Source: Methylacidiphilales bacterium (GTDB lineage: Bacteria; Verrucomicrobiota; Verrucomicrobiia; Methylacidiphilales; UBA1321). Taken from it: a stretch of 50,880 bases of DNA. The stretch lies in assembly GCA_021272315.1 (NCBI GenBank), contig JAJSLI010000078.1, forward strand, positions 1-50,880, written 5' to 3'. Positions within the stretch are counted from its first letter, which is position 1. Every line of letters begins with the position of its first letter. The position numbers were made by a program, and so were the translations under genes. A model generated the notes under the pieces. That model had not been told where the DNA came from. It did not search any database and saw nothing but the letters and a program-made list of their open reading frames with translations. Shown here in pieces: positions 39,440 through 48,859 of the stretch.

Positions 39440-40368
39440 GGATCAAAACCAACGGCCCGCTCGACGATGAATTTCGGGCGCTGTTTCACTTCCTCGTAAA
39501 TGCGCCCGATGTATTCGCCCAGGATGCCAGTGCTGATGAGTTGGACGCCTCCCAGGAAGAGGATGAGGATGACGATTGTGGGATTGCCGATGGGGAACGG
39601 AACGCCGGCCAGCTTCATGCTGAAATAGATGAGGGCGACGAGAAAGCTTATTCCGGCGATCAGAAAGCCGATCTGGGTGCAGAGCGAGAGCGCGTAGGTG
39701 GAAAAACAAAAGATGCCGTTGAAGCCGATGATCAGGGAGCCAAAAAAGCGATTGTAGTTGGTGGCACCGGCAAAGCGTGCCGGGCGGTCGAATGGGACAA
39801 GGGTCTGCCGAAAGCCGACGAGGGCGACCATGCCGCGCAGGAAGCCGTGGCATTCCTTGAGGCGATTGATTTCATCGATGATACGGCGGCTCATCAGCCG
39901 AAAGTCGCCGGTGTTGGGCGGTATCTCAACGTTGGCAATTTTGTTGATGACACGGTAGCCCATGGTGGCCATGAGTCGTTTCACCCAAGGTTCGCCCGTT
40001 CGGGTGCGGCGCTGGGCCATGACGACATCGTAACCCTCCTTCCACTTTGCGACCATTTCCGTGATCAGTTCGGGAGGATCCTGAAGATCGACATCAATGA
40101 CCACGGCGGCATCACCCCGGCAATACTGGAGTCCGCCCAGCGTGGCCATCGGCTGGCCGAAGCGGCGGGAAAAGGCGAGGAGCTTGATGGACGGGTCGCT
40201 CTTGCGTGCCTCGAGAATGATCTCCTGGGTGCGGTCGGGGGAAGGATCAAGGCAGAAGATGATCTCAAAGTCGCCGACGCTCTTCTGGAGGATCGGACGC
40301 ACGCGGCGAAGAAACTCCGGCACAGTAGCTTCCTCCTTGTAGACGGGGACGATGACGGAAAGTTCCAT
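39436..40368 (-). CDS. glycosyltransferase family 2 with membrane anchor
   Basis: This 310-residue protein has a GT2 domain (residues about 1-220) and two C-terminal membrane segments. The start is MELSVIVPVYKEEATVPEF; DVDLQDPPELI carries the nucleotide-sugar and metal-binding acids, and the RLMSRRIID region follows. It belongs to the DPM1/GtrB-like branch that transfers a sugar to polyprenyl phosphate. It is the first gene of the nine-gene minus-strand operon. ATG 40368 is preferred over the longer frame to 40452. The intergenic space to the DUF362 gene (128 bases) holds the divergent promoters. Confidence 0.88.
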   Translation of the reverse strand: MELSVIVPVYKEEATVPEFLRRVRPILQKSVGDFEIIFCLDPSPDRTQEIILEARKSDPSIKLLAFSRRFGQPMATLGGLQYCRGDAAVVIDVDLQDPPELITEMVAKWKEGYDVVMAQRRTRTGEPWVKRLMATMGYRVINKIANVEIPPNTGDFRLMSRRIIDEINRLKECHGFLRGMVALVGFRQTLVPFDRPARFAGATNYNRFFGSLIIGFNGIFCFSTYALSLCTQIGFLIAGISFLVALIYFSMKLAGVPFPIGNPTIVILILFLGGVQLISTGILGEYIGRIYEEVKQRPKFIVERAVGFDP

Positions 40369-40496
40369 GAATTTATCGCTATCTTGGAGAAAGGATGGCG
40401 GCGCCTCTCCTGCATGAGAATGAAGGGCTCCCGCATCTTGTGACAAGCGCAATTATGGTGCACTGATGTACCGGGATAGGTAAGCTTCGCCACTTG

Positions 40497-41681
40497 ATGA
40501 ACTGCCGCAGAATCAAGGAGACTCTTTGGGCCGGAGCCCTGTCGATCTTTATTTCGGGAGCTTGGGCGCAAAACGGCGCCGTGTCTGCTACTACGTCTCC
40601 CGCCCCGGCGTCTCCACCGCCTCTTTCACCGGTGATCCTGACGGAAAATCCTGACGTGGTGCAACGCTTTGAGGTCGACCCCGAGGCTGTCCGGCAGATG
40701 GTGGACGATTCTCTCCTCAAGTTAACGAGTGCACCGGATGTCGGTACAGCTTGGAAGCGACTGGGCATTACGCCGCAGGACGTGGTTGGCATCAAAATCA
40801 CGACCATGGGCGGTCCGATATTCTCGACGCACTATCCCGTGGTTCAGGCGATTTGCGACGGGTTGCAGGCCGCGGGGGTGCCTACCTCCCACATTATTAT
40901 CTGGGACAAAATGGCGGGCGACATGATCCGGGCCGGTTATTCACCCCGCGATCCCGATGATTCGCATGTCGGCATTGCCGCAGTTTTTCCCGGCACCGGC
41001 TACGACACGAACGTCGTCTACAAAAACGAAATCCTCGGCACACTGATCTGGGGCGATTATGACTTTGTCCACAACGATGTGACCGATGAATTGGCCGAAG
41101 CGGCGCGGCAGGCGGTCAAGAACAAGGCCTTTGGCGGTGGTGATGCGGGCGGGGATTCCCTTGACGCCGGAACGGAAATTCCGCAGACGAGCGACCGCTC
41201 CTATTATGCGCGCCTTGTAACTCAGATCTGCACCAAGATCATCAATGTCCCGGTCCTGAGCGACGATTCCTACGTCGGCATGGATGGCTGTCTTGGCAGC
41301 CTGGCCCTGGCCTGTGTCGACAACAACCGCCGTTTCCAGGGAGACCCGACTTACGGCGATCCGGCCATCTGCCAGATTCTCGACCGGGATTTTATGCGGC
41401 ACAAGGTGGTCGTGCATATTCTCGACGCGCTGGTGGCGCAATACGCGGGCGGACCGCGGTTCGATCCGCAATTTACCAAGTCGATTGGCGCGATTTACGT
41501 GAGCCGCGATCCCGTGGCGATTGACTCGCTGGTGCTGCCGCTGCTGGAAAAATGGCGGGCGTCGGACCGGCAGGGCCGGATCGACCCGATCGGCCATGCT
41601 GCCAGCCATGTGCACAGCGCCGCTCTCTACAATCTCGGGACCGACGACGCGAGCCGGATTCAACTGGTGAGGCTGCCATGA
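40497..41681 (+). CDS. exported DUF362-domain protein
   Basis: This 394-residue protein starts with a signal peptide (MNCRRIKETLWAGALSIFIS, cleavage likely after AWAQ). After a Pro-rich stretch, residues about 70-380 match the DUF362 pattern: VGIKITTMGGPIFSTHYPVVQAI, IIWDKMAGDM, KIINVPVLSDDSYVG and YVSRDPVAIDSLVLPLL. DUF362 proteins are secreted or iron-sulfur-linked, with no firm activity; no ferredoxin motif is seen here. The stop overlaps the mazG start by 4 bases (ATGA at 41678), so the two are translationally coupled. The TTG at 40494 is an alternative start. Confidence 0.75.
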   Translation: MNCRRIKETLWAGALSIFISGAWAQNGAVSATTSPAPASPPPLSPVILTENPDVVQRFEVDPEAVRQMVDDSLLKLTSAPDVGTAWKRLGITPQDVVGIKITTMGGPIFSTHYPVVQAICDGLQAAGVPTSHIIIWDKMAGDMIRAGYSPRDPDDSHVGIAAVFPGTGYDTNVVYKNEILGTLIWGDYDFVHNDVTDELAEAARQAVKNKAFGGGDAGGDSLDAGTEIPQTSDRSYYARLVTQICTKIINVPVLSDDSYVGMDGCLGSLALACVDNNRRFQGDPTYGDPAICQILDRDFMRHKVVVHILDALVAQYAGGPRFDPQFTKSIGAIYVSRDPVAIDSLVLPLLEKWRASDRQGRIDPIGHAASHVHSAALYNLGTDDASRIQLVRLP

Positions 41682-42502
41682 ACGAATCCTCCACCGGCGC
41701 GCAAGCCATGGAGCGGTTGCTCGACCTGATGGCGCGCCTGCGCTCACCGGACGGATGCCCGTGGGACCGTGAGCAGACGCCTGCGACGCTCAAGCCGCAG
41801 TTGCTGGAGGAATGTTACGAGGTCCTGGAAGCGATCGACAGCGGTTCCACGCCGCACCTGATCGAGGAACTGGGCGATCTTTTGCTCCACCTTGTTTTTC
41901 AGGCGCAAATCGCGCGTGAAGCCGGGCAATTTACTTTTGCCGACGTGGCCGACGGCATCGCGCAGAAGCTGGTCCGGCGTCATCCTCATGTTTTCGGCGA
42001 GGAGAAGGTAGCCGATGCCGCCGGCACCATCGCCCTTTGGCATAAATTGAAGCAGGCGGAAAAAACAGAGCGGAAAGGCGCACTCGACGGCGTGCCCCGC
42101 GCCCTCCCGGCCCTGATGCGCGCGGAGGCTTTGCAATAGAGGGCCCGGCAGGCCGGCTTCGACTGGCCCGGCGCGGGTGGCGCTCTGGCCAAAGTCCGGG
42201 AGGAACTGGCGGAAGTCACCCAGGAGGTCGAGTCGGACCTCGCCTTCGCTGCCGCCAATGAATCGAAAATTTCCACCACGCCGGAACTGGCCGAAGAGAT
42301 AGGCGACCTGCTTTTTTCCATCGTCAATCTCACCCGTCATCTCAAGCTCGACGCGGAAGAGCTTTTGACCGGGGCCAATGACAAATTTACCCGGCGTTTT
42401 CGCGCGGTGGAAGAACGGATCAAGGCATCGGGCAAGTCCATGTCCGACTGCACACTGGAAGAACTCGACGCGGTTTGGAACGAAGTAAAAACCCATTCCT
42501 AA
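41678..42502 (+). pseudogene. mazG: mazG with in-frame amber codon
   Basis: The N-terminal part (41678-42139, 153 residues) is the first MazG domain, with PDGCPWDREQT, LLEECYEVLEAID and LIEELGDLLLH. TAG at 42137-42139 interrupts the frame after ALQ. The same frame then continues for 120 codons to TAA 42500-42502 with the second MazG domain intact: RARQAGFDWP, VREELAEVTQEVE and LAEEIGDLLFSIVNL. Together they match the usual length and layout of MazG, an NTP pyrophosphohydrolase that removes aberrant nucleotides. A single base change from AAG, GAG or CAG would explain it. No good internal start for the second half was seen. It may be a fresh pseudogene, an error, or read through. Confidence 0.8.
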
Positions 42503-42551
42503 TGGAATGGCCGCGGGTAGGCTGGTGTGGCGCGCTGTCGTTTGAATTGAA

Positions 42552-42573
42552 AAAAGAGCGAATTCGTTCTTTT
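42552..42573. promoter_or_regulatory. 22-base near-palindrome upstream of the amidohydrolase
   Basis: AAAAGAGCGAA at 42552-42562 faces TTCGTTCTTTT at 42563-42573; the halves match except for one G-T pair. As RNA it makes a 9-base-pair stem with an AATT loop, followed by TTTC, so it could end the DUF362-mazG transcript. As DNA it could be an operator for the amidohydrolase starting at 42611. Confidence 0.45.
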
Positions 42574-42610
42574 CACCGTCGATGGCCCGTGAAACGCTAT
42601 CTTCCTTCCG

Positions 42611-43843
42611 ATGCTGTATCTTGCGGATGTTGTTTTACCGATGTCGTCGCCACCGCTTACCCGCGGTGCAGTTCGCGTTGAGGGATCTGAAATTGTGGCG
42701 GTTGGATCTGCCGCCGAATGGCCGCCCCAGCCGGGTGAAGAGGTAGTCGATCTCGGCGCGAGCACGCTTTTGCCGGGGCTGATCAATGCGCATTGCCATC
42801 TCGACTACACAAGATTTCGTGGGGCCATTGCCTCCGGGCACGGTTTCACGGAATGGATCAAGAACATCAACGCGTTGAGGCGTTCCTTCACCCCGCGGGA
42901 GTACATGGAAGCCATAGCGGAAGGTTTCCGCATGTTGATTCAGAGCGGCGTCACGACGGTGGCCAACATCGAAGCGCTTCCCGAATTGTTGCCTCACCTT
43001 CCGGTACCGCCGTTGCGTACGTGGTGGTTCCTGGAATTGATCGACGTTCGCACGCGGCTTAACGAGGATGAAACATTGCGCGGAGCGTTGAGTTTTTTCG
43101 ACAAACACCACGAGTGGCTGGGCGGTTTCGGGCTTTCCCCGCATGCGCCTTACACCGCGTCGATCGATCTTTACCGGCTGGCCCGGAGCTGCGGCGAGAA
43201 GTATGGCATGCTTTGCACGACGCATATCGCCGAGTCGGTCGAGGAACATGAAATGTTCTCCCACGCGCGGGGCCCGCTCTACGATTTCATGGCGAGTCTG
43301 GGGCGGGACAACTCGGATTGCGGCCAGGGCTCGGCACTGTCCCACCTGGTCGAGCACGGGGTTATCAATACAAGCTGCCTTATCGTCCATTTGAATTACC
43401 TCCAGGATTACGACTACGAACTGGTGGCGACTACGGGTGCGTCGGTCGTGCATTGCCCGAAGTGCCACACCTATTTCGGCCATGCGCCCTTTCCGTTGCG
43501 GGCCCTGCAACAAAGCGGCGTCAATATCTGCCTTGGGACCGACAGCCTTGCCAGCAATAACCTGCTCGATATGCGCTCGGAAATGCGCGAAGCGCTGCGG
43601 TTCCACGATTTGAGCTGCCGAGAAGTCCTTGAGATGGCCACGCTCAATGCCGCCCGTGCCCTGGGGCAGGCGGGCAAGCTGGGCCAGATTTCTCCCGGCA
43701 GCCAGGCCGACTTGGTGGCGTTTCGCCATGACCCGAACGAGGTGGAAACCGACCCTTACCGCGGGGTGGTGAATTCCCGCGGGGAACCGGCGCTTCTCCT
43801 GGTCAACGGTCGCCGGGTGGAGATGCCATCCGCAACGGGTTGA
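42611..43843 (+). CDS. amidohydrolase family deaminase
   Basis: This 410-residue TIM-barrel metal hydrolase has the N-terminal metal motif H61-C-H63 preceded by LLPGLINA, a second histidine in THIAE (H205, E208), VVHCPKCHTYFG and the late GTDSLASNN aspartate. It fits the cytosine/adenosine-deaminase-like branch. In futalosine-pathway bacteria such proteins include aminodeoxyfutalosine deaminase, so a menaquinone role is possible but not shown. It is transcribed alone or with the Jag-like gene 45 bases downstream. Confidence 0.85.
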   Translation: MLYLADVVLPMSSPPLTRGAVRVEGSEIVAVGSAAEWPPQPGEEVVDLGASTLLPGLINAHCHLDYTRFRGAIASGHGFTEWIKNINALRRSFTPREYMEAIAEGFRMLIQSGVTTVANIEALPELLPHLPVPPLRTWWFLELIDVRTRLNEDETLRGALSFFDKHHEWLGGFGLSPHAPYTASIDLYRLARSCGEKYGMLCTTHIAESVEEHEMFSHARGPLYDFMASLGRDNSDCGQGSALSHLVEHGVINTSCLIVHLNYLQDYDYELVATTGASVVHCPKCHTYFGHAPFPLRALQQSGVNICLGTDSLASNNLLDMRSEMREALRFHDLSCREVLEMATLNAARALGQAGKLGQISPGSQADLVAFRHDPNEVETDPYRGVVNSRGEPALLLVNGRRVEMPSATG

Positions 43844-43888
43844 GAGGCATTCCTTGCCGGAGGGCCAACAATCTTTTATGCTGGAACG

Positions 43889-44362
43889 ATGTCATTGCAA
43901 AACGCGCGTGAAACTTTGGAGTTGATGCTGGGTCATCTCGGCTTGGTTTTCGAGGTTGAAGAAATCGAGCAGGCTGGGCGCTCCGTGCTCAACATCCGCG
44001 CGCGCGATGCCGGGCGCTTGATCGGGCGCGATGGCCACACCTTGGAAGATTTACAGTATCTCCTCAACCGCATCCTGAATCGCCACGACGAGTCGGCGGC
44101 CGGCGTGATCGTCGACGTGGAGGGCTACCGCCAGAAGGAAAAGCAGGATTTTATCGGCCGTATCCGCGAACTGGCCGAGCAGGTCCGGCGCACGGGACAC
44201 CCGCTCGTCCTGGCGCCGATGAACTCCTTTGATCGCCGGCTGGTGCACCAGGCCTTTGCCGACGACCCAGAGATTATGACGCAAAGCGAGGAAGGCGTTG
44301 CCCGTCTCAAGCAAATCACGCTGGTTCCCCGCAGTTCCACGCGATCGGCTGGACAGTCCTAA
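43889..44362 (+). CDS. Jag-like KH-R3H RNA-binding protein
   Basis: This 157-residue cytoplasmic protein has a KH domain with GxxG-like I45-G-R-D-G49 and an R3H domain with [10 protein letters not shown] (R116, H120). This is the KhpB/Jag arrangement without the N-terminal Jag domain. KhpB binds RNA and is tied to cell elongation and envelope growth in Gram-positive bacteria. Here it is not beside yidC or rnpA but sits 20 bases before gmd, which may place it on the envelope-sugar transcript. The ATG at 43889 is clear. Confidence 0.88.
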   Translation: MSLQNARETLELMLGHLGLVFEVEEIEQAGRSVLNIRARDAGRLIGRDGHTLEDLQYLLNRILNRHDESAAGVIVDVEGYRQKEKQDFIGRIRELAEQVRRTGHPLVLAPMNSFDRRLVHQAFADDPEIMTQSEEGVARLKQITLVPRSSTRSAGQS

Positions 44363-44382
44363 GTCGCCGACAACGAAAAGAT

Positions 44383-45393
44383 ATGAGCAAAAAGGCCCTT
44401 ATTTCCGGTATCACCGGGCAGGACGGCTCTTATCTCGCGGAACTGTTGCTGGACAAGGGTTATGAGGTTCACGGCATCATCCGCCGTTCCAGTTCCTTCA
44501 ACACGGACCGCATCGACCATCTTTACCAGGACATGCACGTTCACGGGGTGAAACTTTTTCTCCACTACGGTGACCTGAGCGACTCGGCCTCCCTGACTCG
44601 GCTGGTGCACGATTTGCGACCGGACGAGATCTACAATCTCGGCGCCCAAAGCCACGTGCGGGTGAGTTTTGACGTGCCGGAATACACCGGCGACGTCACC
44701 GCTCTGGGCGCCACCCGTCTGCTGGATGCCGTGCATGAGGCTGTTCCCAAAGCGCGCTTTTACCAGGCCTCAAGCAGCGAGATGTACGGATTGGTCCAGG
44801 CGGTTCCGCAGCGGGAGGATACGCCTTTTCATCCCCGCAGCCCCTACGGCGCGGCCAAGGTTTACGCCTACTGGATGACGGTGAATTACCGCGAAAGCTA
44901 CAAGCTGCACGCGAGCAACGGGATTCTTTTCAACCATGAATCACCCCGCCGGGGTGAAACTTTCGTCACCCGCAAAATCACCCGGGCTCTGGCCCGCATC
45001 AAGGCCGGTTTGCAAAAGGAACTTTACCTGGGAAACCTCGAGGCCAAGCGCGACTGGGGTTACGCGCCCGAATTTGTAGAGGCGATGTGGCGGATGCTCC
45101 AGCAGGACGAGGGCGGTGACTATGTCGTCGCGACGGGGGAAACCCATTCCATCCGTGAGTTTCTCGATGCGGCTTTTGGCTTCGCGGAACTCGACTGGCG
45201 CGAGTACGTGAAGATCGATCCGCGTTATTATCGTACGGCGGAGGTCGATTTGCTGATCGGAGATGCCTCCAAGGCCAAGCGCGTTCTGGGCTGGAGCCCG
45301 AAGACCACGTTCACCGAATTGGTCAGGATTATGGTCCGCGCCGACCAGGATTTACTGGCCTCGCAGCTCAGTGGGAAGCATGTCCGTTTATGA
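44383..45393 (+). CDS. gmd: GDP-mannose 4,6-dehydratase
   Basis: This 336-residue enzyme makes GDP-4-keto-6-deoxy-mannose from GDP-mannose, the first step to GDP-L-fucose. It has GITGQDG (9-15), the catalytic S131-S-E133 with Y155xxxK159, and the [15 protein letters not shown] block. Its neighbour fcl overlaps by 4 bases, which fixes the role. The orphan copy at 15976 is distinct. Expression is likely coupled with fcl. Confidence 0.96.
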   Translation: MSKKALISGITGQDGSYLAELLLDKGYEVHGIIRRSSSFNTDRIDHLYQDMHVHGVKLFLHYGDLSDSASLTRLVHDLRPDEIYNLGAQSHVRVSFDVPEYTGDVTALGATRLLDAVHEAVPKARFYQASSSEMYGLVQAVPQREDTPFHPRSPYGAAKVYAYWMTVNYRESYKLHASNGILFNHESPRRGETFVTRKITRALARIKAGLQKELYLGNLEAKRDWGYAPEFVEAMWRMLQQDEGGDYVVATGETHSIREFLDAAFGFAELDWREYVKIDPRYYRTAEVDLLIGDASKAKRVLGWSPKTTFTELVRIMVRADQDLLASQLSGKHVRL

Positions 45394-46322
45394 AGCCGGA
45401 CGATGCCATCTTTGTCGCCGGTCATCGGGGCATGGTTGGCGCCTCGCTGGTGCGTCTGTTGCGCGCCCGGGGATTTAACAATCTGCTGTTGAGCACCCGC
45501 GCCGAACTTGATTTATGCGATGCCCATGCCGTTCGCGCATTTTATGAAAAATTCCGTCCGGACCATGTCCTGATCGCGGCGGCAAAAGTCGGGGGTATCC
45601 TGGCCAATTCAACCCAGCCGGTTGAATTTTTGAGCGAGAATTTGCAGATCGAGTTGAACCTCATCAATGGCGCTCATGCCGTCCAGGTCAAAAAACTTCT
45701 TTTTCTCGGTAGCTCGTGCATTTACCCGAAATTGGCCCCGCAGCCGATGAAGGAGACCGATTTGCTCACGGGCAGCCTTGAACCGACGAACGCGGCCTAT
45801 GCCCTGGCCAAGATATGCGGCCTCAAGCTTTGCCAAGCCTATTGCACCCAGTACGGCGACAATTTTATTTCCGCGCAGCCGACCAATCTTTACGGTCCCG
45901 AAGACAACTTTGACCTGCAATCTTCCCACGTTTTACCGGCGCTGATACGCAAATTCCATATGGCGAAAGAAGAGGGCCGAAAATCAATCACGCTCTGGGG
46001 CACAGGCGCCGCCTACCGCGAGTTCCTCCACGTGGACGATCTTGCGGAAGCGTGCCTTTTCCTGATGGAAAACTACAATTCTCCGGAATTTGTCAATGTC
46101 GGCTGCGGCAAGGAAATCCGGATTCGCGATCTGGCGGATATGGTTGGACAGGTGACCGGCTTTACCGGCCGGATTGAATGGGACACGACGAAACCGGACG
46201 GCAGTCCTCGCAAATTGCTGGATGTCTCCAAGTTGAACAATTTGGGATGGCATGCAAAAATCCCTCTTGGCGAGGGCATTCACGGTACCTATCAGTGGTG
46301 GTTGAAACAACAGAAGTCGTAA
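45390..46322 (+). CDS. fcl: GDP-L-fucose synthase
   Basis: This 310-residue bifunctional epimerase-reductase converts GDP-4-keto-6-deoxy-mannose to GDP-L-fucose. GHRGMVG (11-17), S108-S-C-I-Y-P and Y137xxxK141 are present, with the family stretch [14 protein letters not shown]. It starts within the gmd stop (ATGA). GDP-fucose would serve the glycosyltransferases around. Afterwards an AT-rich space with hairpins leads to the glycosylphosphotransferase. Confidence 0.96.
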   Translation: MKPDDAIFVAGHRGMVGASLVRLLRARGFNNLLLSTRAELDLCDAHAVRAFYEKFRPDHVLIAAAKVGGILANSTQPVEFLSENLQIELNLINGAHAVQVKKLLFLGSSCIYPKLAPQPMKETDLLTGSLEPTNAAYALAKICGLKLCQAYCTQYGDNFISAQPTNLYGPEDNFDLQSSHVLPALIRKFHMAKEEGRKSITLWGTGAAYREFLHVDDLAEACLFLMENYNSPEFVNVGCGKEIRIRDLADMVGQVTGFTGRIEWDTTKPDGSPRKLLDVSKLNNLGWHAKIPLGEGIHGTYQWWLKQQKS

Positions 46323-46373
46323 GATTAAGATAGAGAATGACTTAAGCTTAATTCATGCCTTTTAGCTTAGACT

Positions 46374-46391
46374 CCAGATTGTTAAATCTGG
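46374..46391 (+). terminator. hairpin after fcl, possible terminator
   Basis: CCAGATT (46374-46380) pairs perfectly with AATCTGG (46385-46391) around a GTTA loop. It lies 52 bases after the fcl stop in an AT-rich space. No U-run follows, so it may instead be a regulatory stem for the next gene. Confidence 0.4.
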
Positions 46392-46442
46392 TATAGGTAT
46401 GTTGTACTCATACTGTGACAATTGTTGTAAAACCTCTTTCCG

Positions 46443-47846
46443 ATGCTCTCGCGGCAACATAATTTTTATCAGCAATTTCTTCAGATAGTTGATGCGATTC
46501 TGCTGGGCGCTTCGCTCTGGGGCGCTCACGCCATTCGATTTTACGTTTTAACGCAGGTCGTCTGGTTTGATAACACGGCCACTGAGGCTCAGTATGCCAA
46601 TTGTTATTGGATGGTCGCGCTGGCCGTCATTATCGGCCCCCTAGCTCTCGAATATTTGGGTCTTTATCACTATCCTCCTCGGAATTTTGCAAATTCGCTG
46701 TGGGTCATTATGCGCGCGTTGGGCCTGCTGTTGGTGGTGATATTTGCCTCGGTCATTATCTTTCGCATCGACCAGGTGACGATCAGCCGTATGGCGTTGG
46801 GACTTTTTCTGATCATCGGCACGGGAGTCTTGGCGTTGCGAGCGGCCCTGTTCCTTTTATGGCTGCGGCAACGCGGGGCGCGAACTCACCTGCGACAGTA
46901 CATCCTGCTTTGCGGTCGGCAGGAGGGCCGCAATCGGTGGAAGGAAAGGTTCCTTTCCCGCCCGGGCAAGGATTACGAAATCAAGGCCGAATTTGATCTC
47001 CGGGAGGAAGGCGTGAGCCGTTTTATCGAGACGCTGCATGTCGAAACGGTGGACATCGTAGTCTTCAATCTCGACGAGCATATCATACCCCAGGTCCAGG
47101 AGGCGCTGCTGGCCTGCGAAGCCGAGGGCGTGGAAGCATGGGTTTCCGCCGATTTCATCCAGACGCTGTTTACCCATGTTCAATTCGACCAGTTTGCCGG
47201 TCAGCCGCTCTTGATCTACCGTACCGCGCCGGCACTCTCGTGGGAATTGGTCGTCAAGCGGTTCCTCGATGTATCCGGCTCCGCGGTTCTCCTGATCGTG
47301 ATGTTGCTGCCCATGCTGGTCATCGCGGTTTTGATTCGCCTGACATCGCCCGGCCCGGTCATCTTTTCGCAAAACCGGAGCGGTCTCCATGGCCGTGCTT
47401 TTCGCATGTATAAGTTTCGCACCATGACGACCAATGCGGAACAGGCCCGGGTCGAATTGGAGGTGCTCAATGAAATGTCCGGGCCAGTTTTCAAGGTGGA
47501 AAAAGATCCGCGCGTGACACCGTTTGGGCGCTGGTTGCGCCGGACGAGCCTGGACGAATTGCCGCAGCTCTGGAACGTGTTTTTCGGCGAAATGAGTCTG
47601 GTCGGGCCGCGGCCGCTTCCGCTCTACGAGACGGCCAATTTTGGTGATCTTAGCCAGCGCCGCCGCATGAGCGTCCGTCCGGGCATTACCTGTCTTTGGC
47701 AGGTGCGGGGACGCAACCAAATCAGCGATTTCAAGGACTGGGTGAGGCTTGATCTCGAGTACATCGACCGCTGGTCGCTCTGGCTCGACATCAAGATTCT
47801 CCTGCGCACCGTCCCGGTGGTGCTTTTAGGCTGGGGCGCCAAATAA
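46443..47846 (+). CDS. polyprenyl glycosylphosphotransferase
   Basis: This 467-residue protein has an N-terminal set of four or five membrane segments, a CoA-binding-like domain, and the C-terminal bacterial sugar transferase domain. That domain shows KRFLDVSGSAVLLIV, GPVIFSQNRSGLHGR, FRMYKFRTM, SLDELPQLWNV and MSLVGPRP, as in WcaJ/WbaP. It would put the first sugar phosphate on undecaprenyl phosphate to start exopolysaccharide assembly, in line with the gmd-fcl genes. It is convergent with the DHPS-like gene, 8 bases apart. Confidence 0.94.
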   Translation: MLSRQHNFYQQFLQIVDAILLGASLWGAHAIRFYVLTQVVWFDNTATEAQYANCYWMVALAVIIGPLALEYLGLYHYPPRNFANSLWVIMRALGLLLVVIFASVIIFRIDQVTISRMALGLFLIIGTGVLALRAALFLLWLRQRGARTHLRQYILLCGRQEGRNRWKERFLSRPGKDYEIKAEFDLREEGVSRFIETLHVETVDIVVFNLDEHIIPQVQEALLACEAEGVEAWVSADFIQTLFTHVQFDQFAGQPLLIYRTAPALSWELVVKRFLDVSGSAVLLIVMLLPMLVIAVLIRLTSPGPVIFSQNRSGLHGRAFRMYKFRTMTTNAEQARVELEVLNEMSGPVFKVEKDPRVTPFGRWLRRTSLDELPQLWNVFFGEMSLVGPRPLPLYETANFGDLSQRRRMSVRPGITCLWQVRGRNQISDFKDWVRLDLEYIDRWSLWLDIKILLRTVPVVLLGWGAK

Positions 47847-47854
47847 GCCAGGCA

Positions 47855-48766
47855 TTACGGAAGAACATCCTTCGCGTTCCGGACAAGTTCCAGCGTCCGC
47901 AGGACGCCGCGAACCTTGGCTACTTCGTGCGTCCGCAGAAGGCCGGCCTGGCCGAGCAGGGCCAGCACGGCGAAAAACGGCTCCGCCACCCGCACTTCGT
48001 CCTCAAAGCACTCGAAGGCGTGGGGCAGGGCCTGGCAAACCGGCCAGCCGAGTCCGCGCAGGCGAAAGCTGTTGAGAAAAATCTGCATCTGGTGGCGGAC
48101 GCGCGTGGCGCTGTCCTGCAGGTTCGGGTAATAAAATCCGAGCCCGGGATCGATCCAGAGACGCGAAACGCCGGCCTTGGTGGCGGTCTCGATCTGCCGC
48201 GCAAAAAAATCGTAAAGGGCGCCGACCGGGTCGCTCCCCAGGTCGAGATCGCCCACCTCGCGCACGTTTGCCCCTTGGACGAAGCAGATGATCGCCCCGG
48301 CATCGAAATCGGCGACTTCCCGGAAAATCTCCTCCGAACGGTCCGTCCCGGTCAGGTTCAGCACCCGCGCGCCCGCCTTCAGGCAGGCCGTCGTGACGTC
48401 CGGATGATACGTCTCCACTGAGACGCAGAGACCCGCTGCGGCCAGTTCCCGCACGACGGGAACCAGCGCGTCCTGTTGCGCTGTGCCCTCCACCAGCGCC
48501 GCGTGGGCCAGAGACGATTCCGCGCCAACGTCGATGATCGCCGCGCCCTGTGCATGGAGCATCCGCCCGCGCCGGATGGCGGCCTCCGCGCTTAGCGCCA
48601 CGCTCTCGCGGTACCACGAATCGGCGGAGAGATTGACCACGCCCATCAGGTAGGTCTGCTTCTGAAAATCGAACCGGTGCGGGCCGATCGCAAAATCGGC
48701 CACCGGCAGCGAAGCGGCCTCGCGATACTTTTCGTGCAGTGCGGCTAGAGTGGAGAGATCGAGCAT
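47855..48766 (-). CDS. DHPS-like pterin-binding protein
   Basis: This 303-residue protein resembles dihydropteroate synthase in [22 protein letters not shown] and [13 protein letters not shown]. Several canonical sites are altered: MGVxNxTPDSFSDGG reads [15 protein letters not shown], the SVDT strand is SVET, no MHxxGxP..M segment is seen, and the final SRK is replaced by LPHAFE. It may be a divergent FolP or a related pterin- or corrinoid-binding enzyme without synthase activity. It lies alone, 93 bases from uvrA, and is convergent with the glycosylphosphotransferase gene. Confidence 0.6.
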   Translation of the reverse strand: MLDLSTLAALHEKYREAASLPVADFAIGPHRFDFQKQTYLMGVVNLSADSWYRESVALSAEAAIRRGRMLHAQGAAIIDVGAESSLAHAALVEGTAQQDALVPVVRELAAAGLCVSVETYHPDVTTACLKAGARVLNLTGTDRSEEIFREVADFDAGAIICFVQGANVREVGDLDLGSDPVGALYDFFARQIETATKAGVSRLWIDPGLGFYYPNLQDSATRVRHQMQIFLNSFRLRGLGWPVCQALPHAFECFEDEVRVAEPFFAVLALLGQAGLLRTHEVAKVRGVLRTLELVRNAKDVLP

Positions 48767-48859
48767 GGGAGAAAGAAGTTAGCGACGCGCCCTTCTGCGG
48801 GGGGATTTCGCTCCTCCCGCCTTTGGCAGGCGCTTCGACTCATGGTATATTGACCGTTT

